A stretch of 64,000 nt of DNA from assembly GCA_009192285.1 (NCBI GenBank), contig WBVU01000005.1, forward strand, positions 1,000,768 through 1,064,767, in the 5' to 3' direction. The notes beneath the pieces were generated by a model that worked only from the letters and a program-made list of their open reading frames with translations, was not told where the DNA came from and did no database searches. Positions 34,323 through 44,606 of the stretch are shown in pieces. Source of the stretch: Morchella semilibera (Eukaryota > Ascomycota > Pezizomycetes > Pezizales > Morchellaceae). How positions within the stretch are numbered: the first letter of the stretch is position 1; every line of letters begins with the position of its first letter. The position numbers and the translations under genes were made by a program.

Positions 34323-37300
34323 CTTCAAACATTTGGTTACTAGCTACAAAGATAGTACTTGCATTCCTCCGATCTATGTGACCTCGTCCTCATTGAAAAG
34401 ACTGTACTCAAGGTGCAGATAGGATTAGGACGCGCATGAATTGTGCTACGCCTGTAGGAACCTTATACTATAGGTTGATTGTAATTCCACCCCCAAACCG
34501 CTTAGTGGGGTAATACCAGCGCACAAACCTTTAACCGCGCTAAGGCCCTAATACATAAAGCAGGTACAGCTCGCACCCCCCCCAAAGAGCAGTTCTAACT
34601 TTCTTCTAGACTTCTGCCATTGGTTATTCCTTGCTTATTACAAATATGGACTCAACTCTCATGAATACTGAGACAGACGCCGGATCAAGCCCTTGGAATC
34701 TAGGCCCTTTCCTCTTCTTTTCTCAGCATCCCATACCAGTTGATAGCGGTTCAGGTAAGTGACAGCCCCACTAGTACGTAAGATAGTCTATCAATGGGCG
34801 AGTTAGGCTGTAGTGCTATTGATACTGGTACTTGCTCGTCTCCTTTGCGCGAATATCAAAGGATTGCATACAAACCGCCTAAGCACTTTCAAGGCCCCAG
34901 ACCCCAGCCCTGCAAGCACCCACGCCCGCGAAAACAAGCTCTGAGATGGACAAACAAGGACACCGAACTACCGCCAGATTGGCTTGGTGGGGAGCGCAGC
35001 TTGGAACTCTATAAAGAGCCCTTTGAAAAATATTGATCTTTTTGAGGGAAGACTGCTCTTTAGTTTGATAAAGACACAATCGCATTCTATGAAGGATGGG
35101 CAACGGGAAGCCAATGCGAAATTGGTAGTACCAGGGATGAGTGGTCTCAACTACAAATTATTTTAGTAAATAACAATTACACCCACCTCCCACTTTTCCT
35201 TTGAAGGAGGTAAGTGAAAGTTCATGGCTAAAGGAGCTTAACCTTTCAGTGATATCCTACATCTGTGGATTAGGCATTTCAACTCACAGAAACCCTTCCA
35301 CTCATAGTCTCCTGAAGCTCAAGCCAAGCCCCACTTTTATGTAACCGAACCCCAACCAAAAAAGACATTTGCCATCCCATTCTCATCCGATCCGCACTTT
35401 GAGTACCGCTATTCCCAAGCGGATCCACAAATCCACAAATTAGTACTGCCAATGCTCCTTCTAGCCTAATTACCCACTCCCCCAAACCTCTAATCCCCTA
35501 ATCTACCGCTCCTGTAGGAGCAGTGCACAAACATTAAGTAAGAAACGGCTGAGCATCTTCCGAAGCGGGCTCAATATGACCTGGACAATACTACCCAGCC
35601 CTCCCCTGAGATGAAGGAATGTTGTAGTAGAACCGTAGGTTTCCAGTAGCCCTTACCTCTCTCGTAGAAGTAGTATAATTCCTGCGTTTTGACAGATGCA
35701 TTACACTAATCGCCCGAATGACATCTGGAAATCATTCTTCCATGTTCCTCCAACCATCAACTGGATGCCCAATCTGTACCTCACCGCCCCTGCAGAATCA
35801 TCGAGGTGGCTACTCCTACCTGTACTTGGACGAAGTAACAGGATACGCAGACTTACCACTGTTTGAGTCAGGTACTTCCAATTCCAGACCTGCAAACGGG
35901 CACCCTCCACGCACCCAAGCACACTCCTATAACCACCCAATGCCTTACTTTGACTCTCTCTCTCTCTCTCTCAGAAGAAAGCGATAACCCATCTTGAACA
36001 ACTATAGGAACTATCTGTTAACGTGATAGACTGTCCTGGTACTCGGAACTGGTGCTAAACACCACCCCCAAACATCATTTCCGGCCTCAGACAACCCCTG
36101 GTCGCCAGTAGACTTTGCCGACCAACAACGACTCCATCTGCAATTTATGGCCGCCCATACTGCGCAAGACATGGTGGCGGACATTTGAAACCAACCCTTG
36201 TGTTCATGTAGATCAACCCCCACGTTCTGACGCCACAAATGTACCACCACTGCTGGGGGCCCCTCGAGAAAGTAATCATAAATTTGTACAATGGATGATA
36301 TCTACTAACAAATGTTACTTGAGTGCTGCCAACATGAGACATATAACACTTAGTATCTCTCGCTTAAGCCACAGAACTGAAATAGGAGACTTGGTAGTTT
36401 TTGGCAACACCCAGATTTTCAAATACTAAGTTCAAATTTTGAGCTCTTGGTAGGCTATCCACACCAAACACCGGTCGCGAAGAACTAATAATTCCGACTC
36501 AGAAGTTCTGTATTCAGTGTTTGTTCTTACATACAGCACCCCCCTAGGGTCCCGTCAAATATACAAGGGTAAGGTACTGGGAGTAAGTAACCGGTTATAA
36601 ACTCCAGTTGAGAGGAGTAAGATTGTAGCAGGGTTAGGGTTATTAAGCAATAACACAGGGCAGAAGCGGGTCCGTTCCCTCAAAAAGACAGCCGCACTTT
36701 ACGCCAATGTCACCCGGAGTATCATGCAGCTATAAACATCAGTTTCCAACAGCTTGAGTATTTTGCCCTGTTTTAAACACGGTCTCCAGTACCTCACGGG
36801 ACCCTGTCCCAGACTTAGGGCCCGTTCGGACAACCTTAGATTATTGAATTGTTGGGCAGATTTGATTATCAGAAAGCGAAAGTGATAATCTACATGCCCA
36901 GATAACACCGACTTCGTTTACAGGGGCACAACTCTGGCAGATGACCCGACTGCTTGGTGTTGCCAGGAATCCCTGCCCGTGATCCCACCCAATAAGTGTA
37001 ACATGCATGTGGTGCAACCTGCTGCGCCAATATCCGGTGTAACAGGGGCTTAGGAGTTTCCATCTTGGGGGCGTGTGGCTGTCGCTTTGAAACATGGCCC
37101 ATTCTCGCTTACAAGAGCCAATACGTCCCTCAACACTTTTCTTGGCTGATAAGTCTTCAGGTAAGGATGCGTAGAGCGGTGGCGGTTCCTAATGCAGATC
37201 TTTTAGTTAGAATTCTCATTCGTGAGCCAAGCCTCGCCACACCCTCCCTCTCGCCCGATCCTCCACCGAGCTGAATTAAAAGTCTTGTATTGGGTGCTCC

Positions 37301-37580
37301 ACCTAAAACCCTTGTAGATTCTACGATAGTGTCCCCGATCGTGGCCTGGCAAGGTTTATGAAAATCCAGTCGGATGGCCTAATCATACAGTCGTGTCGAA
37401 ATCCAAGTAGTATTAGTTATTGACAAGACCAGCATAACTAATCTTCTGTAATGATAAACCACAAAACTCCCTGCCGGGAATGAGGCTATGGCCAACAACA
37501 CTTGCATTGGCTGGCCGCAAGGCAGCAACATAAAGCTTTTATATCTTGGCCTTTTCATGTCTCGATCGAACCTGCCTCTC
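34323..37580. other. Intergenic stretch
   Basis: No gene is supported. A (TC)n run lies at about 35954-35974, and a short hairpin (GGGCAGATTTGATTATC / GATAATCTACATGCCC) at 36854-36899 just after 'gggcccgttcgg'. Open frames here are short and contradictory between strands. Confidence 0.4.
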
Positions 37581-37588
37581 TATAAGTA
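37581..37588 (+). promoter_or_regulatory. TATA box of the 862-residue membrane protein gene
   Basis: TATAAGTA lies 45 nt before the ATG at 37633, in a plausible position for a short fungal leader. Confidence 0.5.
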
Positions 37589-37632
37589 TCTAGGCATGCT
37601 CAGAACCTCCTCCCCACACTCTAGGCAAAAAG

Positions 37633-40221
37633 ATGTCGTCGTTGCTAGTCCTTTCCGCTCTAACCCTTGTCCGCGCAGCCCCAGTCTCAAATGTAACATC
37701 GCCGGAACCTCTTTCCGAACCACCTTTTGCCAAGTCACCGACAGGGCGTGGCACAATCGACCTACTTACAACATGCGTCATCACCCTCGTTATCTGCGTC
37801 TGGACCGCCATCCACCCGAACATCTTACCAAATGCCACCTTTGCCCGCCAAATGAGATATAAAGCGCTGTATGTCGTTCTTGGGATCTTCTCGCCGGAGA
37901 TTGTGCTTGCGATAGCGTTCAACGAGTGGAGGGACGCCCGAAGGGTGGTGAGGCAATGGGAAAAATCAGCGGCGATAAGTATTCTGAAAAAGGAAGTGGA
38001 TTCGGCCTTGAAGTACCTGATGGAAGAGGGGACGAGAGAGGAGGACGAACTGGAAATCGAAGAGATCAGGGGGCCGTTGTTTAACTTAGAGGAGGCAATT
38101 CAGCATGCAAAAGATGTTATAATCGATGGGGTTAAGGTGGTTGACGGAGGTGTGTCGCCTGGGGGGGTTGCGGCGGGTGACGACTATTTGCCGCCCCAGG
38201 GAGCTGCGGCGAGTGAGGAGAGTTTGGCACCCGAGAGGGCTGAGGTAGATGGGGACAATGTCGCATCCGAGGTTGATAGGGGGGATGAGCACAACGTGGG
38301 ACCTGTGAAAATTAAGGTGGATGAGAAGGATGTGGCACCTAAGGGGGGTACGCTTAGTGCGTTCACAGAGCTCAGGGCGTCGCTACGAAGATACAAAGCA
38401 TTGAAAAAGGTGCTCAAGGCCCAACGGAAGTCCCGTGTGCGTGGATTTGTCCGGCGTTGGGTTGAAGTGTTTCGAGCGACCCATGTAGCCACCTTCTTTA
38501 GCGACATGTTCGAGGAACACGAGTTTGGCATGGAATCTGGGTTCTTCGCTGTGATGGGAGGGTACACGTTCTGTCCGGTTGATAAATACATGCACTCGGA
38601 CCCTGAGCTTGAACGGACACTTTCCCCCGACGGCTTGATTTACCTGCTCGAAAAGGGTGCCATAGATCCATATCGCCTCGCAAGCCTCAAGGGTGAGATA
38701 GTGGACAAGGGCAAGGCGGACATGTTGGCCAAGATGTTGGTATGCGCACAAGCAATGTGGATGATGGTAGACTGCTTATGTCGAAAGATCGCCAAACTCC
38801 CCGTCACAATCATAGAGATCAATGTTATTGTTCACGTCCTTTGCGCCGTTGCCGTATATGTCTGCTGGTGGAAGAAGCCTCACAACGTTGGCAGGGCACT
38901 CTCCCTTACCCCTGGTGTCTTGAGCGAACCTATGTCTTCAGCGGTTTTCGTCGCTGACATGCCTTACGGATGTAAGGTCAAGTTCTCCCGGGGACCAACC
39001 GGCAGCCTAATACCCACAAGCACGACTAGAGTGCCCCAGATAACCATAACCTCGCCAGAGGCCCCAGAAACTGAATTCGAAGATAATTCATCTCATAATG
39101 GGGGGTTACTCCCACATTTGGATACTAGTCATACATATCAGACCATACCCCTCGAACCTTCCGACAGTTTCAACCTCGTGGACAACAATCGCAGCCGATA
39201 TCCGAACCAACAAGGCACCAGCTTCAATATCCCCTTGAACGCCGTCCCCCCTGTCTGCACTCAGGTGCTATATCGGTACACCCGAGATGAACTCTCGCTC
39301 GCAGGAGTATACCACAAGAAAGTGACACTGGAAGAGTTGCCCATGCCCCGAACTGGACCTGGACTTCCTAAGGACCGCCACCTCGAACTTATACCTGGGC
39401 GCATGCTGGTTTTCAGTGAGGATGGGTTTCTAGTGGATTTGGAGAGTGCGCAAGAGGGCGGGCCCAAGGGGAAACGTTTCTTAACAGATAGTGATCTCCT
39501 CATATTCAAGAAGGTAGCGGAGATGGTGCGCGGAGGGGAGTGCGAGAAGCTTATCCGACGATCGGCATCAGAGGAGATATATAGTCTAGATGTCGCCAGG
39601 CCTGAAGAAGGCATGAGCTCGCAGCCCAGCAGGATCCCCACCGACAAGATAGCGCGGGTCTTGATACCTCTATGTTTGATCTACGGCGGCATTCACGCGA
39701 GTCTCTGGAACAGCTATTTCCCCTCGCCCGTGGAAAGGCTTCTTTGGAGGATCTCTTGTATTCTTGTAGCCATCCCCGGACCCGGCGTTCTTGCCATCAA
39801 GGCCGCAAAAAGGCTGAGTACTCCAGGGGAATTCTGGAAACGCTTACCCCCCATGGAGCGCCACGAGTTTGGAACCTACTTGCTAGTTCTTGCGACATGG
39901 CTCCTAGTTTCCTCCGTCTCTGGGGCTTTGATCTATTTCGCCATTCAAGCAAACAAGCACTTCTCAAGTCCGCAATACGTTGGCCTGCTGGTGCTGATAT
40001 ATATATTTGTCATAATGGTTATTTTATCGTGTGCTGGGAGTGCTGCTGCGATCTCCCTATTCGCGTTCGTCCAGTATACCGAGTGGGTTTGTATGCCCCT
40101 GACGATTGCGTATTGCGCGGCGCGGGTGTATATATTTCTAGAGACGTTTTTGTGTTTAAGGAGTCTGCCGTATGGGGCGTTTAAGACCGTAATATGGGCG
40201 GATGTATGGCCACATCTGTAG
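37633..40221 (+). CDS. Fungal multipass membrane protein, unknown function
   Basis: A single intron-free frame of 862 residues. It starts with a signal peptide (MSSLLVLSALTLVRAAP), then helices at about 38-60 (LLTTCVITLVICVWTAIHPN) and 76-97 (YVVLGIFSPEIVLAIAF). A charged insert at about 100-270 contains decayed repeats. FFAVMGGYTFCP near 303 is followed by two helices (about 360-415), a ~250-residue variable soluble part and four or five C-terminal helices (about 673-840), ending DVWPHL. The CVWTAIHPN, SPEIVLA and GFFAVMGG motifs and the W..PH end place it, as I recall it, in a large uncharacterised fungal membrane family that expands in many genomes. The frame is complete at both ends. Transport or signalling roles would be guesses. 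Confidence 0.85.
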   Translation: MSSLLVLSALTLVRAAPVSNVTSPEPLSEPPFAKSPTGRGTIDLLTTCVITLVICVWTAIHPNILPNATFARQMRYKALYVVLGIFSPEIVLAIAFNEWRDARRVVRQWEKSAAISILKKEVDSALKYLMEEGTREEDELEIEEIRGPLFNLEEAIQHAKDVIIDGVKVVDGGVSPGGVAAGDDYLPPQGAAASEESLAPERAEVDGDNVASEVDRGDEHNVGPVKIKVDEKDVAPKGGTLSAFTELRASLRRYKALKKVLKAQRKSRVRGFVRRWVEVFRATHVATFFSDMFEEHEFGMESGFFAVMGGYTFCPVDKYMHSDPELERTLSPDGLIYLLEKGAIDPYRLASLKGEIVDKGKADMLAKMLVCAQAMWMMVDCLCRKIAKLPVTIIEINVIVHVLCAVAVYVCWWKKPHNVGRALSLTPGVLSEPMSSAVFVADMPYGCKVKFSRGPTGSLIPTSTTRVPQITITSPEAPETEFEDNSSHNGGLLPHLDTSHTYQTIPLEPSDSFNLVDNNRSRYPNQQGTSFNIPLNAVPPVCTQVLYRYTRDELSLAGVYHKKVTLEELPMPRTGPGLPKDRHLELIPGRMLVFSEDGFLVDLESAQEGGPKGKRFLTDSDLLIFKKVAEMVRGGECEKLIRRSASEEIYSLDVARPEEGMSSQPSRIPTDKIARVLIPLCLIYGGIHASLWNSYFPSPVERLLWRISCILVAIPGPGVLAIKAAKRLSTPGEFWKRLPPMERHEFGTYLLVLATWLLVSSVSGALIYFAIQANKHFSSPQYVGLLVLIYIFVIMVILSCAGSAAAISLFAFVQYTEWVCMPLTIAYCAARVYIFLETFLCLRSLPYGAFKTVIWADVWPHL

Positions 40222-41398
40222 AGTACTCTTTGAATTTGTTTTTTTTAACTTTGTACTTTTTTATGTTTATTCCATGGCCCGTGGCCGCTCGCGGATCATT
40301 GCATCATACTTTTAGATTAGGGATTGTGACGGAGTTTCTATATATATATACTCCAATTCCCAGGCAGAGGCGGGTGGGATGGAATCTTTACCTCGCGGCA
40401 CCTTTTGGACGGAGCATGCTAAGTAATCCAAATGGCTCCCAGAGGAGGTGGCGTGGTAGCTCCTATTTCAAGCCATATCCCTATCCCAGGATTTGGGCTT
40501 TGAAGGGCGACTCATCATGTATATAGCCAGGAAATAAAATTCTGTGCCGAAGATTTATCGAATGGCAAGCCGCACTGCGGTACGTTTGGATAGCCACGCG
40601 GTTACCATTTCTTACGATAACTACATCTCCACCCCACACGCCGAGTTTATCGTGTTGAATTATTGCCCCATTGTTTAGCCCGCGGACGGCTATTAGTTAC
40701 CCACTAAAATCGACGGGATGTTGGGGTACAAACGACTGTCGCAAACTGTCGCTGGAGTTGTTAGTGTCTATCCGCGAAGACAAATTGCTATGGCGAGATA
40801 GGAAGGGGGCTCATGGTGGATCGAATATATATCTTAGTTAGATCTCCCTGTCTTTTTGCTCCCCTGTCTCCCCTGTGTTGTTCGTGCACTCCTGTTCGTA
40901 CCCTCACTAACGTTCATTGGCGTTCGAGGGCAGTTGCTAGTACTTTGAGTCCCTATTCCCCTATGTTGCGGTAGATGACAAGAGAACATGTGTCAATGCC
41001 AGGGACCTAAGCGCATGCGGGAACATAGGGAATGGATGCAGAATGGCGTATTTTGTCCGGCCTTCTTTGGCGGCGGCCAGCGGCTTCGATCCTCCGAGAC
41101 CTCAATGGTGGTGAGTCATCAAGGTAAAATCATAGAATGTTACTCGAGTGTTTAATATGGCTCCTGTTCCTGGTACTGGGCCTGAGAGCGAATTTCCGGT
41201 TGTGTCTACTTCTAATACAGGAGGGGATTCAGCAGCTCTTTTATAACAATAATTTCTTGGCAAAGAAGTAGAAATGACGTAATAGAGACTTTTAGCCACG
41301 GTCGTGAAAAGGCAACAAACAAAAAATTATTAATTCCCGAGACTATGCTGGATGCATAGGGGCTCAAAGGTGCTCTGAGAAGGAAATCATAGGCTGGA
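40222..41398. other. 3' flank and intergenic stretch
   Basis: This follows the stop of the membrane protein gene. A short palindromic AT run (ggag..tatatatata..ctcc) lies at about 40331-40352. Nothing else is recognised. Confidence 0.35.
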
Positions 41399-41406
41399 AT
41401 ATCTGC

Positions 41407-41767
41407 TAGTGTTGGGCACAGGCCGAGCTAGTTCGAGCTTTAATTAGGCTCGAGCTTTAGGCTCGGACACCTCGAGCTCTCCTCCCTACGAGCCCAAGTC
41501 AGCTCGAGCTGATATCGGAAAAGCTCGGGCTAAGGCTCGAGCGAAGGCTCGAGCGATCTAACCTATTAGTAATAGGTTGATATTAGCAAAATTGTAAATA
41601 TAGCAAGGATAGATCCTCTGAGAATCACCTGAAAATGAAATATATATCGACATGACTATCTTTAGCTACATCTTTGAGAGCTCAAGCCTAAGCTCGAGCT
41701 ATATCCCGGAGCCCGAACATATCGAGCCTTTCTTCCCACAATCCGGGCCAGCTCGAGCCCAACACTA
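41407..41767 (-). mobile_element. hAT-type MITE, copy 2 (361 bp)
   Basis: Same family as 33950-34314 but inverted. The ends are TAGTGTTGGGC and GCCCAACACTA, with a perfect 8-bp target duplication ATATCTGC at 41399-41406 and 41768-41775. The AT-rich core (gataggttgatatt...) and the AGCTCGAGCT-rich shoulders align with copy 1 in reverse complement. Confidence 0.9.
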
Positions 41768-41775
41768 ATATCTGC

Positions 41776-44137
41776 ATGCGTACCTTTAAGTCCTGTACTT
41801 GAAAATATCATATCACATCCTGCTTGCACATGCGTCTTGGAACTCTTGGGAACAAATAATCTCTGGCCATTGATGACTAAAAGAGCCTAATCCAATACTC
41901 GTCTAGAACTTGCCACAATTGACAGGGAAGATATATTTGCTCAGACCCGCAGTAATAATCTCAGCAGCCCCCATCGGCGGATATTCTTTATCATTGAATA
42001 TTTGGACAAACGCGGTCTCGTGGCTTAGTTATGGATCATTTAGCCCCTGAAGGTATCGGGGCGGCGTTAGCGACGTTGTCCTCGGCGATGCTGATGATGT
42101 TGATGATGAGGAATATATCGTTGGCAATATCTCCAAGGTTGGCGGCGTGGAATATATCGTTGGCGTTGGCGGCACGGATTAAACCGGGCGACGCGGAACC
42201 CCCGAGGTTGGCAATGTCTGCGATTGAATCAACCATTAGTAGCAAAGCTCGTTGGCCACACCGAGGACGGGCTTGGCTACATTCCCCGCTTCGATGACGA
42301 CGTTCGCGCGCCACATCGCAGAAATTGCCACTTGTAATTATGCCAACGGCGCCACACAACTCACTTGTCGAGGGTATTGCTGTAGTGTGGAAGCACCTAT
42401 CTATCATCGAGGGGGAAGTAGAATTATTACTTTCGCGGTCCTACAGTGGTAGTTGGCGGAATGGAGGTTGATTCCCTCGCCATAAATTGAAAGGAGTGTA
42501 TCTCAAATCTTGATACCACTCTTCCAAGGTATCAAGAAGCGCAGCAATGATATTATATTAACAGTCGAAATTCAACCCGAGTTTATATGCACCTCCATAA
42601 ATGGGCTGCATGCTGTGCTTGGGGCGGGGGTGCATCACAATGTATCACTCGATATACAACGATGGCAGATCTTCGGTTCTTTAAGTTCGTACTCACATAT
42701 AGGCGATCAGCTATGACGATATACCATTTTCTTCCAAGTATCTACTCCCTAGTTCTCCTAAAGGATACCTGATTTTAGGAAATAGACCCCGCACCCTTGA
42801 AGAATAAGGGGGCTCACCTGGTAACTACTCCCTGTATGGAGACTTCCATAGTTTTTCCGCCAGATGTTGGCCATGGTATAAGCATTTGGTAATCGAGTTT
42901 TTTCTTGTACATTGCGTAAAAACTACAATACAGCCCCGCACGAAATTCGAGCATTCACACGTGACTCCCGGAGCCTGAGTCAGCGCTGCCTATTGGTTTA
43001 CTAGGGTATCACTAACTAAGCGTTTGACTCGCACGCAGTACAAGCTCATCGGGATAGAGGGTTTGGTCGAACAGAAAGTCGGACAGGTTCGACAGAGGTT
43101 CCAGCTGTTTTAGGCAAAGACTTACAAGGATTTAGCCAATAAGAGGCGCGGGACGTTCTGTCCAAGTGCTCGACTTTCTGTCCAACTCGCGTAGCTAAAG
43201 GCCTCTAATAAACCAACATAACCTATATCAGGTTATATGGGAGAATACACTTATATAATTATCACGAACCCCCTTGGTGAATTGCCAGGGGCAGTCTTTC
43301 GGAAGCTCCCGCGTCACAGCTTGTCACTCCAGGATCTCGCCTCCAGTTGTGTTTTTAGTTCATTTATGCCACCTCTAGAAACTAAAAGAGTACGGGATGT
43401 AAATATAAATGGCAGCTAAATAAGCAATTTTCGAACGTCACCCTTAAAGACCATTATTTCATACGATCCACAATCCCCCACTAGGACAGCAGAGAAATCA
43501 GTTCTCGGGTCAAGCACTTTTAATGGTATTAATTATGTCGAGAAGCATACGGATATATTAGAAGGTAACCCGAAACACTCGGACTACCAATTTCGATCTT
43601 TACGAATAGACTATAACCCTAACCCTGAGTAAGGTACTTGGAAGCCGTTCCCGTTTCCCGCCGGGACGGCAGGGAACAGAGAGAGCTCTTGTATGGCGGC
43701 AGGGAAGTATTTCAAGTCGATAATAACGTCTCTGACATCCACTGAAAGGGTTACCCCCACTTAGCCGCCGAGGTAGTTAGTATGAGAGAACCTTCTAAGG
43801 GTTTCGGTGTGGCTAAAGACATCGCCGAGCGTCCTGGGTGGCGGAGGACAGCCCCCATGTCACCAACGACATCCTCGCCGACCGAGGAGCTCGCCACATT
43901 GCCGGAGACACCTTCAGAAGTGTCCCAAGTGATACTTCCGTTGTGGGAGGGGGCCGCTAAGTGGAGAAAAGTGGCGAAGAGAATTACAATCATGTTGCCT
44001 GTTCTTGGACAAAGACGAGCTTGTAGTTTATTTTATTTTAATGGGATCGATCCCCGAGCCACTGGCTCGTCCCGTTCTTATCATTTTTATCCACCCTGTG
44101 CCATGCCGGCCCGGCCTACCCAATAATGTACTAATAA
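41776..44137. other. Intergenic stretch with small coding-like frames
   Basis: No gene is confident. The block 42030-42410 has short GAATATATCGTTGGC direct repeats and open frames on both strands. The block 43751-44126 has a Thr/Ser/Glu-rich plus-strand frame with an opposite open frame. One motif copy lies at 42625-42652, and an inverted pair around CAGAAAGTCG at 43050-43200. A telomere-like TAACCCTAACCCT occurs once near 43615. Confidence 0.3.
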
Positions 44138-44606
44138 TACTAGCAATGGCCAGCTCGCGGCTACAGGTTGATCCAGTAGTAGGGAACAGCGACAGAGTCT
44201 AGGGAACAGCTACAGTATAGGGAACAGCGGTAAAGTATAGGAACAGCGGGGGGATTAACCTGTTCGGTTGCCTAGCTGCTCAGATTTGGGTAGAGAGTGG
44301 CGCTAACCACCTCTGTGTCCAAATATTTAGCTCTTGGCATTGATCCCTGTCACCACCAGCCGACCAATCAAATCGCGTTAATTCTGTCTCACACATGTCT
44401 TACAGTTTACTGTTATACTTTCTACCCTTAGCGCGCCTATAAGGGATGTGGCGCTAACCGCCTCTGTGTCTCAATATTTAGCTCTTGGCGGTGGGTTCTT
44501 ACCCCCATTAATCCCTGCCACTTCACCAGCCGACCAACCAAGCCACATCGAGATGTCGCACTTTCATATTTTTGAGACATAGGGTACGTCTGTAGTACTA
44601 TATAGA
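44138..44606 (+). repeat. Dispersed repeat, copy 1
   Basis: It matches 51041-51418 along nearly its whole length, from ACTAGCAATGGCCAGCTCGC to GTAGTACTATATAGA. It contains a tandem 'tagggaacagc' word near its start, and an internal duplication of about 40 nt (TGGCGCTAACCACCTCTGTG... and TGGCGCTAACCGCCTCTGTG...). No coding frame and no terminal repeats. The family is not recognised. Confidence 0.7.

Noticed and set aside
43610-43630. Telomere-like TAACCCTAACCC
   Set aside because: Only two units here. Similar short words occur in ordinary fungal intergenic DNA, with no array and no chromosome-end context.
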